Positions 1 through 8,160 are shown, counted from the first letter of the stretch. The stretch is 45,325 bases of DNA from NAT127 sp034717695 (GCA_034717695.1 JAYELS010000017.1:1-45325); one strand, 5' to 3'. The notes: generated from the sequence alone by a model not told the origin. Translations and numbers: made by a program.

Positions 1-1
1 G

Positions 2-964
2 CTGCTGTTTCTGCGCGCCTTCGGGGGCGCGCCGCTGTTGATGGTGGCCTGGACGGCGCTGGCCGGGCTGGCCTTGGGTCGTGCGCCCTGGTGGCGGGTT
101 CTGGTGACCCGCCACCGGGACCCGGTGATCGCCCTCTGGTGCACCCGCCAGGCGCTGCTCGCCCAAGGCGGCTTCTGCCTCGGGGGCCTTGCCTGGCTGT
201 GGCTGATGCTCGCCACCCGCCAGGTGATTTTCTACTGGAGCACCTCGATCCCGGCGATCTCGGCGGCGGTGGCGGGGTTTTTCGACCTGCTCGGCTTAGG
301 GCTCGTCGCCCCGCCGCCGGTGGCCGCCGCCGAGGCCGGCGCCATCACCGGCTGGCAGGGTGCGCTGCTGGCGGACAGCGGCCCCTGGGCCGGCTGGCTG
401 AGCGCCGTGGTGACCCTCTGGGTGCTGGTGCCCGTCGCCCTGCTGTGGGCCCTGTGCCAGTGGCGCCTCGGCGCCGCCCTCGCCCGCTGGCCAGACCTCA
501 ACCCGCACCTCGGGGTGCGCTACCGCCGCCTGTGTCAGGCGCAGGTCCACTACCGGGCGCTGGAGGCGGAGCAGCCCCCCGTGGAGGCGGCGGGGGCGCC
601 CCTGGCCCGGGTCGGCCAGTGGCCAGCGGAGCCCGGCTTTACCTGGCCCGGCCTGCCGCCGGGGCAGCCCGCCGGATGCCTGCCATTGGGCACCGGGGAT
701 CTGCAGGCCGACGAGGCGCGGGTCAGCGCCAATGCCCGGGCCCTCAGCCACTGGTACCTGGCCGCCGCCACCGTGCCCACCGGCGATCTCGGCGATCTGT
801 TGCGGCTCCACGGGGAGCGCGGCGGCGATCCCCGTCTCTACCTGCTGGTGGCGGAGACGGACGCCCGGCGCATCGATCATCTGAGCCACGGCTGGCGGGC
901 CTTTCTCGACCGCCAGGGGCTGGCGATCCCGGTGGTGCTGGTGATCCCCGGGAGTGCCTCATGA
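2..964 (+). CDS. DUF2868 membrane protein (5' end outside window)
   Basis: The frame is open from base 2, so the gene starts upstream of the window. The visible part is about 320 residues with two hydrophobic segments, roughly over bases 160-290 and 395-465, and then a soluble C-terminal half. The sequence looks like the DUF2868 family, which is typically encoded just before a DUF3482 GTPase-like protein, as it is here. Its TGA overlaps the next ATG (ATGA at 961-964), so the two are translationally coupled. The molecular role of the family is not established. An inner-membrane partner of the downstream GTPase is an inference from the pairing. The family call is from recognition of the protein and its neighbour. 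Confidence 0.75.
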   Translation: MLFLRAFGGAPLLMVAWTALAGLALGRAPWWRVLVTRHRDPVIALWCTRQALLAQGGFCLGGLAWLWLMLATRQVIFYWSTSIPAISAAVAGFFDLLGLGLVAPPPVAAAEAGAITGWQGALLADSGPWAGWLSAVVTLWVLVPVALLWALCQWRLGAALARWPDLNPHLGVRYRRLCQAQVHYRALEAEQPPVEAAGAPLARVGQWPAEPGFTWPGLPPGQPAGCLPLGTGDLQADEARVSANARALSHWYLAAATVPTGDLGDLLRLHGERGGDPRLYLLVAETDARRIDHLSHGWRAFLDRQGLAIPVVLVIPGSAS

Positions 965-2382
965 GCGCCTGGCCCCGCTTCGCCGTGGTGGGCCACCCCA
1001 ACCAGGGCAAGTCGAGCCTGGTGGCCACCCTGGTGCAGGACGACCACATCGCCATCTCGCCGGTGAGCGGCACCACCCGGGAGGCCCACCGCTACCAGCT
1101 GCTGCTGGACGATTCCGTGCTCTACGAACTGGTGGACACCCCCGGCTTCCAGCGCCCCCGCCAGGTGCTGGCCTGGTGCGCGGCGCGGGGCGGCGATGCC
1201 GCCGCGCGGCCGGCGGCGCTGGCGGCATTCGTCGCCGCCCACCAGGACGATCCCCGCTTCGGCGACGATTGCGCCCTGCTGGCCCCCATCCTCGACGGCG
1301 CGGGTATCGTCTATGTGGTGGACACCGACCAGCCCTTCGACGCCCAGTTCGAGGCGGAGCTGACCCTGCTGTCCTGGACCGCCCAGCCGCGCCTGGCCCT
1401 TCTCAACCCCCACGGCGGCGCCCCCGGCCGCCACGACGGCCAGTGGCGTGCCGCCTTGCAGCAGTTCTTTTCCCTGGTGCGCCCCTTCAACCCCCTGCTG
1501 GCGCCCTTCGAGCAGCACCTGGGGCTGCTCAGGGGCATGGCGGAGATCCACGATCCCTGGCGCGACGGCCTGCTGCGGGGTGTCGAGGCCCTGGCCCGGC
1601 AGCGGGAATCCCGCCACCGGGAGGCCGCCACCGTCCTGGTGGATTACCTCCAGGACCTGATGGGCTTTCATCTGCGGCTGCCGGTGGTCGGCACCCGGGA
1701 CGCCATTCGAGCCCAGGGCCTCGCCCGCTACAACCGCGAGTTGCAGCGCCGCGAGGACGGCTTGCGGCGCGCCCTGGCGGCCCTCTACGGCCACCGCCAG
1801 CTCGACTGGCAGAGCGAATGGCAGGCCCTGGCGGCGGAAGATCTCACCGACGCCCGGGAGTGGCGCGCCTGGGGCCTGTCCCGGGCGCGGCTGGCGTCCC
1901 TCGGCGCCGGCGCCGGGGCCATGACGGGGCTCGCCGTGGATGCCGCCACCGGCGGCGCCTCCCTGCTGATGGGCGCCCTGGTGGGGGGCGCCCTGGGGGG
2001 GCTCGCCGGCGGCTTCGCCGGGCGCGATCCCCTCAGTTTCGAGCTGGTCTCCCGGGTGCCCGGCTACGAGCAGTGGCAGCTTGGCCCCGTCAGCAACCTC
2101 GAATTCGCCACCGCCCTCGCCGGCCGCGCCCTGCGGGCCTGGTACCAGCTGCGGCTGCGCAACCACGCCCGCCGCGACGCCCTGCTGCTCGCCCCCCAGG
2201 ACCTGTCCCACTGGCTCGATGGCCTCGACCGCCGGCAGCAGGTGCAGCTGCTGTTCTGGCTGCGCAAGCTGCTCAAGGGCCCCCTCGACGACAGGGAACA
2301 GGGCCAGCTGCAAACCCTGCTGCTGGCCCTGGGGGAGGCGATGGAGTCGGCCGCGGCGGGGGGCGGGACGGGTCAGCCCTGA
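961..2382 (+). CDS. DUF3482-type GTPase with membrane-active glycine-rich segment
   Basis: The protein has 473 residues. The N-terminus carries a P-loop (GHPNQGKS, residues 11-18), a threonine-rich switch I (GTTRE) and a G3 motif (DTPG, near residue 60), so it is an Era/TrmE-like GTPase. The usual NKxD motif is not clear; a degenerate NPHG may take its place. The middle is helical and charged. Near residues 310-345 lies a glycine/alanine-rich hydrophobic stretch of the glycine-zipper type that could insert into membrane. The start ATG at 961 overlaps the stop of the DUF2868 gene, which fits the usual DUF2868-DUF3482 pair. The 3' end overlaps the convergent EAL-like gene by 10 bases. Function is unknown. 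Confidence 0.85.
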   Translation: MSAWPRFAVVGHPNQGKSSLVATLVQDDHIAISPVSGTTREAHRYQLLLDDSVLYELVDTPGFQRPRQVLAWCAARGGDAAARPAALAAFVAAHQDDPRFGDDCALLAPILDGAGIVYVVDTDQPFDAQFEAELTLLSWTAQPRLALLNPHGGAPGRHDGQWRAALQQFFSLVRPFNPLLAPFEQHLGLLRGMAEIHDPWRDGLLRGVEALARQRESRHREAATVLVDYLQDLMGFHLRLPVVGTRDAIRAQGLARYNRELQRREDGLRRALAALYGHRQLDWQSEWQALAAEDLTDAREWRAWGLSRARLASLGAGAGAMTGLAVDAATGGASLLMGALVGGALGGLAGGFAGRDPLSFELVSRVPGYEQWQLGPVSNLEFATALAGRALRAWYQLRLRNHARRDALLLAPQDLSHWLDGLDRRQQVQLLFWLRKLLKGPLDDREQGQLQTLLLALGEAMESAAAGGGTGQP

Positions 2383-3209
2383 GCCCGCACCCAGCGCAGC
2401 AGATCCGCGCCATCCATGGCCGGAGCGATATGGCGCCCTTGGGCCAGATCGCAGCCAATTTCCCTGAGAAAACCAAGGGTTGCGGCGTCCTCCACGCCCT
2501 CGGCGGTGGTCCGTACGCCGAGATTGCGGCCGAGTTCCACCAGCGAACCCAGGGCGGCCCGGGAGCCGGGGGACGCCAGCGCGGTCCCGACCAGGGCGGG
2601 GTCCACCTTGACCTCGGAAAAGGGCATACGGACCAGCAGTGCCAGCGACGAATATCCGGCGCCGAAATGATCTAGGGAGAGCTGGAAGCCCTTCATCCGC
2701 AGTCGGATCATGGCGTCCATGGACAGGAGGGGGTTTTCCATGGCGTGGCTCTCGGCAATTTCGAGCACCAGCCGTTCCTGGGGCAAGCCGGCGTTGGCGC
2801 ACCAGCTGGCGAGGTTGCTGGTGAAGTCAACGTTGTGGAGGTTGCCGGTGGATATGGTCGCCGCCAGCAAGGGAGCCGACAGCCCTCTTTGATCAGGGCG
2901 GGTGACAAAGTGCCGGCAAAACCACGGAATTGCCTGGGCCAGTACCTCGCCGTTCACCCGCTCTGCGAAGCCCCCGGGTTGCCAGGCAGGCAGTGGTTCA
3001 CCCTGTTCGATGGTGCCGGCATCGGGGTGCGGCCCGACAACCCTCGCCCCCACCGCCACGGCGGCCAGAGCACCGGTGGCGCAGTCCACCCGAGGCTGGA
3101 ATGTCATTGTCAAAGGCGGCTTCCAGGTCGGCGACCCACCCCCCGCCGGGGCGGTGTCGGTGGTCAATACCGGGCTATCTTGTCTGTCGATCTCGGTGGC
3201 TTTCACCAT
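2373..3209 (-). CDS. Degenerate EAL-domain protein, probably catalytically inactive
   Basis: The protein has 278 residues and is a single EAL-fold domain without signal peptide or transmembrane segment. The ATG at 3209 follows GGGGAGA at good spacing; an in-frame ATG at 3224 is an alternative start. Motifs of the c-di-GMP phosphodiesterase family are present but eroded. The EAL signature reads AVG (residues 52-54), the metal-binding Asn of the NLS motif is Thr (TIS), and DDFG reads DHFG. Retained are LEIAES, the Lys of EVKVDP and EGVED. Loss of several metal ligands predicts no phosphodiesterase activity, so a c-di-GMP-binding or protein-interaction role is the likely alternative. It lies directly downstream of the pilus operon on the same strand, 201 bases after the tip pilin gene, and may be partly co-transcribed. 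Confidence 0.85.
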   Translation of the reverse strand: MVKATEIDRQDSPVLTTDTAPAGGGSPTWKPPLTMTFQPRVDCATGALAAVAVGARVVGPHPDAGTIEQGEPLPAWQPGGFAERVNGEVLAQAIPWFCRHFVTRPDQRGLSAPLLAATISTGNLHNVDFTSNLASWCANAGLPQERLVLEIAESHAMENPLLSMDAMIRLRMKGFQLSLDHFGAGYSSLALLVRMPFSEVKVDPALVGTALASPGSRAALGSLVELGRNLGVRTTAEGVEDAATLGFLREIGCDLAQGRHIAPAMDGADLLRWVRAQG

Positions 3210-3410
3210 CGTTTCTCTCCCCATGCCATCGTTCCCTGAAACCCGCGGGCAAACAACGGCGATGTCCTCCCCTGGGACCGCTCTGGGCCTCGACGGCCCT
3301 GTTTCCGCACCTTGGGGTGTCTCTTGGCTGACCTCTTGGAGTTTGGCGGCGGGACACTGATTCCATGAAAAAAAGCGCTATGCATTTGGGTTTTCATATC
3401 CTTGAACGAT

Positions 3411-3839
3411 CTAATACTCCAGGGTGATCACGACGGTGTCGGCGTAGATGCCCACCCGGGCGTTCTGGCGGGCGGGAATGCGGCCGTGGACCCAGTGATT
3501 CACGGTGCCGTCGGCGGTGCCGGCGACGGTGGTGCTGCCGCCGCTGCCATCCCCCCACACCTGGCTGCGGGCCGGGTCGCTGTAGAGGTTGTAGGCCAGG
3601 CTGTGGGGACCGGCGAGCAGGGTCCGCTGGCCGTAGCCGCCGCTGCCGGGGCTGAGGGACAGGGTGTATGGGGTCGCCAGGTCGCAGCTGACGGTGATGG
3701 TGCCGGTGCTGTCCGTGTGACTGTTGCTGAACACGTCGTAGACGCCGAAGGCGACGCCGGTGCTGGCCAGGCCGCAGGCGGCGTGCCCCAGGTGGGGGGC
3801 GAGGGTCAACAGCAGCGCGGCGAGGCGGCGGGTGCTCAT
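3411..3839 (-). CDS. Spore coat U (SCPU) domain pilin, probable tip subunit
   Basis: The protein has 142 residues: a signal peptide (cleavage near ...GHA|ACGL) and a single SCPU domain with two cysteines (ACGL near the new N-terminus, VSCDL) able to form the usual disulfide. The C-terminus ends in the pilin-like beta strand TVVITLEY. The mature protein begins almost at the first cysteine. It therefore lacks the N-terminal extension that gives the donor strand in polymerising subunits, whereas the pilin at 7364-7897 has about 20 residues there. That fits a terminal tip subunit. It is much shorter than two-domain CsuE-type adhesins. It is the last gene of the operon, with its ATG overlapping the usher stop by 4 bases. 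Confidence 0.85.
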   Translation of the reverse strand: MSTRRLAALLLTLAPHLGHAACGLASTGVAFGVYDVFSNSHTDSTGTITVSCDLATPYTLSLSPGSGGYGQRTLLAGPHSLAYNLYSDPARSQVWGDGSGGSTTVAGTADGTVNHWVHGRIPARQNARVGIYADTVVITLEY

Positions 3840-6658
3840 GGCCGCACCCCCCCACAGGCCACCGCGCCCAGCTCCACCAGGGGCTCGTCGCTGTCCGGCA
3901 CCCGCAGGGTGAAGGGGCAGCGCTGGCCCCGCCAGCGGGCTTCCAGGCGGTTGACCGGTTCCAGGTCGGTGGCGAACACCTCCCCCCGCAGGCCCACCGG
4001 GAACAGGGTGCCATCGGTGGCGACCACCACGGCGCCGGTGGGGAGAGGATCGCCGTTGTCGAGCTCAAGGCGGAACAGGGCATTGCGGGAGCGGGTCACG
4101 GGGAATTCGAGGGTCACGCCGCTGCGGTGGTAGGGGGCGACATCACGCTCCAGGCCGCCGACATTGGCGTCGAGGGGCAGGTCCGCCTGATCGATGCGCA
4201 GGCGGTTGCGCTGGTAGGCCCGCAGGCGTGGCACCAGCGCAACGCCGTCGCCGTTGGTGCGCGCCACCGGCTGATTGTCGGCGTAGACCCGCACCCCCGG
4301 AAAGCCCGGCACCCGCACCACGGCAAAGCTGTCGTCGATGGCGCGGCTGGCGAACAGGCCGCCGAGCAGGGCGATTCCGCCCCGGGCATTGGCCCGGGTG
4401 GCGGTCTGGCCGTTGAAGCGGGAGCCCTCCAGGGACCAGCTGCCGCGATCGTTCTGGTAGGCGACGCTGGCCCGCTGCTGGTCGCTGTCGCCGCCGCTGG
4501 CCTCCAGGCTGTAGCCGAGGCCGGTGCCCACCGGCAGGCTGCGCTGCACCCGGGCGGTGGCGCCGCTGCCGCCGTCCCGGTGGGTGGCGGCGAGGCTGGC
4601 GGTGGTGCCTTCCCGGTCGAGGGGCAGGGTGAAGTGGGCGCGCAGGGTGGTTTCGTCGCTGTCGATGAAGTGCAGCGCCGACAGGCTCAGGTAGCCGACG
4701 TTGCCGACGCCGATGCTGTAGCCGAGGTTGATGAATTCCACGTCGTCCCGCTGGCGGTGGTTCTGGACGGTGTAGCCAAGGCTCAGGGCGCCCCGGCCAA
4801 TGCCCGAGACGCTGGCGTACAGCCGGCTCTGGTGGGCGGGGAGGGCATCCCCCGCCAGCATGCCGGCGCGGGCGAAGCCGGCGCTCGCCAGCTGGGTGTC
4901 GAAGCCGGCGCTAAAGTGCCTGCCCTGGCGCTGGGCGCCGAGGGCGAGCAGCTCGCCGCTCCCCGTATCCCCCTGGCTCGCGGCCAGGGATCCGTACAGT
5001 ACCGCACCGGCGGGCAGTAGCCAGGAGGCGCCGAGGCCCGCCATGGCCTGCTCCCCCGCGCCATCGCCGTCGTCGTCCTGGCCGAGCAGCTGGCCGTGTG
5101 CTTCCACCGTCAGGCGGTCGCTGATCCCGCCGCGCCAGGTGGCGGCGGCGAGGGGGCGGCCGTAGTCGAAGCTGGCGCGGCCGTAGTTCTCGCGGATCGC
5201 CCCCAGCTCCACCGCGTATTCCCTCAGACCCCCCCGGAGCAGCCGCTGGCTGGCGTAGAAATCCTGGGTGATCACCTGTTCGCGGCCGAGGATATCCCGC
5301 ACCACCAGGCGGGTCTGGCCCTGGCCGGTGACGGTGGGAATCTCGTCGATGGTGAAGGGCCCGGGCGGCACCTCCCGGCGCAGCCGCAGGGCGTCGTTGA
5401 CGTAGAGGTCGAGGGTGGAGGGCAGGGCCGCCTCGCCGCCCATGGAGAGCAGCGGCAGGGTGAGAAACTCCGGCTGGGTGCTGAAATTGGTGCCCCACTG
5501 GAGACCGCCGAAGCGGACGCCGCCGCTCCACCCGGTGCCCCTGTTGGTGGTATCGCCCACCACCAGGGTGCGCATGCGCTCCGGGTCGTCCCGCCGCCAC
5601 TGGGTATCGAGGCGCACCAGCTCCCGCTCCCGGCCGTCGGGGTCGCGGCGGGCGAGGAGGTTCGCCGTGCCGCTGCCCCAGCCATTGAAGACCCCCAGCT
5701 CGAACAGGCCCGCGGCACGGACCTCGCCGTCGTCCCCCCGGGTGGCGGACAGGTCGTAGTTGGCGAAGGCGCCGAGGGGGGAGGGGGCGAGGGGCAGCGG
5801 GTCGCGGCGGGGGCCGTCGAGGCGGGTGGCGCCGAACAGATTGGCGGGGGCATCCAGGTCGAGGGTGAGGCGGCGCGGGTCCAGCCGCGCCTCGACGCCC
5901 AGGGTGGACAGCGGGTGGAAGCGCTCGCCCCCGTGCTCCAGGGCCCCGCCCTGGGGCGGGTTGATGCGCCAGTTGCGCAAATCCTCCTCCCCCAGCAGCA
6001 CCTCGTCCGCGCCCCGGCGCAGGGCCAGCACCGTGGTGCGCTCCCGCTGGTTGTTGAGGCGGGCGTCGAGCCAGAGTTCCTCCAGTGCCGGAGCGGCGCC
6101 GGCACCCTCGCCGCCGTCGAGGACATTTTCGTCGTGGCGCGGCAGCGCCAGCGTCCGGGGCACGGCGCGGGCCGGGGCTGTCTGTACTGGCGCGGTCTGT
6201 GCCGGCGCGGTCGGGAACAGGTCCACCACCAGGCGATGGCCGAGGCCGTGGTCGGGCTGGAGGTTGAAGAGGTTGGCGGTGACAGGGCCGTTGAAGTGGA
6301 GGGTAAGGCGCGGGGCGGTGTCATCGCCGTCGACGGCGTGGCCGCGAATCAGCGCCCCGTCGGCGGGCAGGGCGCGGGCCAGGGCGCCGGCAAGGCTCTG
6401 GGCCGCGACATTGTCGAGCACCAGGCGCAGCTCCCTGTCGCCGGGGTTGGAGAGCACCCGAAACGGCAGGCTGGCGTCGGTTTCCAGCACCAGGCGCACC
6501 CGGTCCGGCCAGTGGCCGAGGCGCACCGCCCGCACCGCCTCGGGGCTCGCCATGGCGGCGGCGGGTGGCAGGATCAAGGCCAGAATCATCCCCAGTGCCA
6601 GGGCAGCCTTGCGCGACCCGCTAGTCCGACCGCAGGCGGGTGTGGAGCACCTTTCCAT
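3836..6658 (-). CDS. Archaic chaperone-usher pilus outer-membrane usher with N-terminal AMIN-like domain
   Basis: The protein has 940 residues. It has a signal peptide (about 1-37, ending AAAMA). Residues about 41-149 resemble an AMIN domain: the ending FNLQPDHGLGHRLVVDLFP is typical of AMIN domains of AmiC amidases and PilQ secretins. A Pro/Ala/Thr linker (about 150-190) leads to the usher N-terminal domain (EELWLDARLNNQ...), the pore barrel with plug, and C-terminal domains. Ushers translocate and polymerise chaperone-bound pilins at the outer membrane. AMIN domains are known to target periplasmic machines to peptidoglycan or the septum, so wall anchoring of this usher is an inference. The start overlaps the chaperone 3' end by 38 bases. 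Later starts would remove the signal peptide. Confidence 0.9.
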   Translation of the reverse strand: MERCSTPACGRTSGSRKAALALGMILALILPPAAAMASPEAVRAVRLGHWPDRVRLVLETDASLPFRVLSNPGDRELRLVLDNVAAQSLAGALARALPADGALIRGHAVDGDDTAPRLTLHFNGPVTANLFNLQPDHGLGHRLVVDLFPTAPAQTAPVQTAPARAVPRTLALPRHDENVLDGGEGAGAAPALEELWLDARLNNQRERTTVLALRRGADEVLLGEEDLRNWRINPPQGGALEHGGERFHPLSTLGVEARLDPRRLTLDLDAPANLFGATRLDGPRRDPLPLAPSPLGAFANYDLSATRGDDGEVRAAGLFELGVFNGWGSGTANLLARRDPDGRERELVRLDTQWRRDDPERMRTLVVGDTTNRGTGWSGGVRFGGLQWGTNFSTQPEFLTLPLLSMGGEAALPSTLDLYVNDALRLRREVPPGPFTIDEIPTVTGQGQTRLVVRDILGREQVITQDFYASQRLLRGGLREYAVELGAIRENYGRASFDYGRPLAAATWRGGISDRLTVEAHGQLLGQDDDGDGAGEQAMAGLGASWLLPAGAVLYGSLAASQGDTGSGELLALGAQRQGRHFSAGFDTQLASAGFARAGMLAGDALPAHQSRLYASVSGIGRGALSLGYTVQNHRQRDDVEFINLGYSIGVGNVGYLSLSALHFIDSDETTLRAHFTLPLDREGTTASLAATHRDGGSGATARVQRSLPVGTGLGYSLEASGGDSDQQRASVAYQNDRGSWSLEGSRFNGQTATRANARGGIALLGGLFASRAIDDSFAVVRVPGFPGVRVYADNQPVARTNGDGVALVPRLRAYQRNRLRIDQADLPLDANVGGLERDVAPYHRSGVTLEFPVTRSRNALFRLELDNGDPLPTGAVVVATDGTLFPVGLRGEVFATDLEPVNRLEARWRGQRCPFTLRVPDSDEPLVELGAVACGGVRP

Positions 6659-7364
6659 TCACCATCGCGTCCAGTGTCAGGGGCTCCCCCGCGGCCAGGG
6701 GATCGGCCCCGGCGGGTAGAGTCCAGTGCCGCTCGCTCCCGGGCAGCAGGTAGTGGTTGCCCTGCTGGCCGATCTGCTGGCCGTTGTCGCGGCCGAGGGT
6801 GAAGGCGGTGATCTGGGCGTGGCCGGTGCCGTGGTTGCGGGCGCTGAGCCGCAATTCGCCGCTGGCGGTGCGGCTGGCGCGCCATGCCAGCTCGGGGCTT
6901 GCCGCCCCCGCCGCCGGGGTGACGAACACCGGCAGGCTCATGCGCATCGCCATGCGCAGGCCCTGGAAGCCCTCCGGCAGGGGCGGCGGCAATTCGTGCA
7001 GCAACAGCCGGTAGCTGAGTTGCTGGTTAGGGTCCGGGGAGCGCCGCAGGCCGATGCGCAGAGTCTGGGTTTCCCCCGGGGGGATGGTGAAGATGGGCGG
7101 GGTGACCAGCACCTCGCGGCTCGGTTCCAGTACGTCCTCGTTGCCCCGCTGGCGCCAGGCCATGGCCTCGGCCTGTATCGCCACCGGCTCGCTGCCGCCG
7201 TTGTGGACCCGCAGGGCCGCGACCCGCTGCTGGATCGACAGCTCGGCGCGCACCGGGCTGACGCTGAAATTGCCGGCCCTCGCAGCCTCCGCCGCCGACA
7301 GCAGCAGAGCGAGGGCCGCGAGGGCCAGGCCGCGGCGAGCGGCCTGGGTCGGGTTGGCGGGCAT
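6621..7364 (-). CDS. Periplasmic pilus chaperone, archaic (Csu-like) type
   Basis: The protein has 247 residues with a signal peptide (about 1-30). It has the two Ig-like domains of pilus chaperones: FSVSPVRAELS opens domain 1, and TPPIFTIPPGETQTLRIGLR is the conserved edge-strand and Arg region. The C-terminal domain ends VNGKVLHTRLRSD. It should cap newly secreted SCPU pilins by donor-strand complementation and deliver them to the usher. The start ATG at 7364 shares one base with the stop of the pilin gene (TGATG), so the longer open frame reaching 8129 is not used. This is CsuC-like in operon position and family; I give no symbol because the operon is not a full csu set. Confidence 0.9.
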   Translation of the reverse strand: MPANPTQAARRGLALAALALLLSAAEAARAGNFSVSPVRAELSIQQRVAALRVHNGGSEPVAIQAEAMAWRQRGNEDVLEPSREVLVTPPIFTIPPGETQTLRIGLRRSPDPNQQLSYRLLLHELPPPLPEGFQGLRMAMRMSLPVFVTPAAGAASPELAWRASRTASGELRLSARNHGTGHAQITAFTLGRDNGQQIGQQGNHYLLPGSERHWTLPAGADPLAAGEPLTLDAMVNGKVLHTRLRSD

Positions 7365-7897
7365 CAGAAGGTGACGGTGGCTACGACGGTGTCGGAGTAG
7401 CTGCCGGCGGAGGCGTCGGTCTGGCCGGCGGTGATGCGACCGTACACCGTGTGCTCCTCGGCGACGCCGGTGCCGGCGGTCTCCACATCGACGGTGGCGT
7501 CGTTGCCCCAGACCGTGGTGCGACCGGCGTCGCTGAACAGGGAGTAGGTGAGGTGGTCGGTGCCATCGGTGAGGCGGCGCAGCGGCGCGGCATCGGTGGA
7601 GCCGGTATCGGCGTTGGCACCCTGGCCGAGGGAGATGGCCACCGCGGCGCCGTCGGTGCAGGTCACGGTGACCGTGCCGGTGGCGTCCAGATCGGCACTG
7701 GCGTTGGCGGAGATCGGATCGTAGGCGCCGAAGGCCAGGGCACCGGTGGCAATGGTGCAGTTGGCGCTGACTTCGGCGGAGACCGCCAGGTTGTCGACGG
7801 CGGTGGCGGCGTGGCCGGCGGTGCCCGAGAACAGGGCGGCGGCCGCCGCGGAGGCCAGGGCGAGGGTGCGGATTGCTTGGGTGTTGAGGGTTTTCAT
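7364..7897 (-). CDS. SCPU-domain major pilin
   Basis: The protein has 177 residues from the ATG at 7897, which follows GAGAGG at proper spacing. An upstream in-frame start at 7966 would add 23 residues ahead of a good signal peptide and is disfavoured. The signal peptide ends ...SGTAGHA. The mature N-terminus has about 20 residues before the first cysteine (NCTIATGALAFGAYDP), suited to act as donor strand. A second cysteine (VTCTDG) and the C-terminal strand SDTVVATVTF complete the SCPU pilin pattern. It is the first gene of the operon, as expected for the shaft subunit, and the c-di-GMP riboswitch lies in its leader about 170 bases upstream. Its paralogue is the tip pilin at 3411-3839. Confidence 0.88.
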   Translation of the reverse strand: MKTLNTQAIRTLALASAAAAALFSGTAGHAATAVDNLAVSAEVSANCTIATGALAFGAYDPISANASADLDATGTVTVTCTDGAAVAISLGQGANADTGSTDAAPLRRLTDGTDHLTYSLFSDAGRTTVWGNDATVDVETAGTGVAEEHTVYGRITAGQTDASAGSYSDTVVATVTF

Positions 7898-7982
7898 GGT
7901 GTTGCCTCTCTGCGGTTGAACATCGCCGGCGTTGGCCTGCGAGGGGTTGAACCGTGCTATCACCACCCGTGGAAATCGGGTC

Positions 7983-8097
7983 GACGTGTGGCGGCCCCTC
8001 GATCGTGGGGTGCCCGGGATGACGGAGAAAGCGCAACAGGCAAGAACAGCCGCAAGGGCTGTGGATGACGTGTGGCGGCTCCTCGATCATGGGATGC
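7983..8097 (-). repeat. Imperfect direct repeat: duplicated 3' part of the c-di-GMP aptamer
   Basis: Bases 7983-8013 and 8067-8097 match at 28 of 31 positions. The upstream copy (8067-8097, in minus-strand order) is the 3' part of the predicted riboswitch, including GATCGAGG and GCCGCCAC. The second copy lies 84 bases further downstream, between the aptamer and the pilin start. Between the copies, a stem-loop (ACAGCC and GGCTGT around CTTGC, 8047-8063) is possible. The conserved 5' core of the aptamer is not duplicated. Confidence 0.8.
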
Positions 8098-8160
8098 GGG
8101 CATCCGGTAGACAGGTAGCTTTGCGTCACCGCCTTTCGACGGTTTTGCCATTTTCAGCAC
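8066..8160 (-). ncRNA. Cyclic di-GMP-I riboswitch (GEMM-I) in the pilus operon leader
   Basis: Read on the minus strand, 8146-8110 contains the GEMM-I core in order: TGGCAAAACC, a GAAA tetraloop on a 6-bp stem (ACCGTC with GGCGGT), then GGTGACGCAAAGC. It continues into CTACCTGTCTACC and a GGATG/CATCC hairpin (the P3 arm), and closes with GAGGAGCCGCC. The tetraloop, the GACGCAAAGC joining segment and the GGC/GCC closing bases match the known c-di-GMP-I aptamer. The exact 3' boundary and the pairing of P1 and P3 are my estimate. It lies about 170 bases upstream of the pilin start on the same strand, so it should couple pilus expression to c-di-GMP. Whether binding turns expression on or off cannot be read from the sequence. 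Confidence 0.88.

Noticed and set aside
3365..3427. Small plus-strand frame starting MKKSAMHLGF
   Set aside because: It has only 20 codons, no ribosome site and runs into the 3' end of the tip pilin gene. It is probably chance in an AT-rich gap.
6621..8129. Chaperone reading frame extended upstream to 8129
   Set aside because: The extension runs through the pilin gene and the riboswitch in another frame and is Arg/Pro-rich. The ATG at 7364 with signal peptide and one-base overlap is far better.
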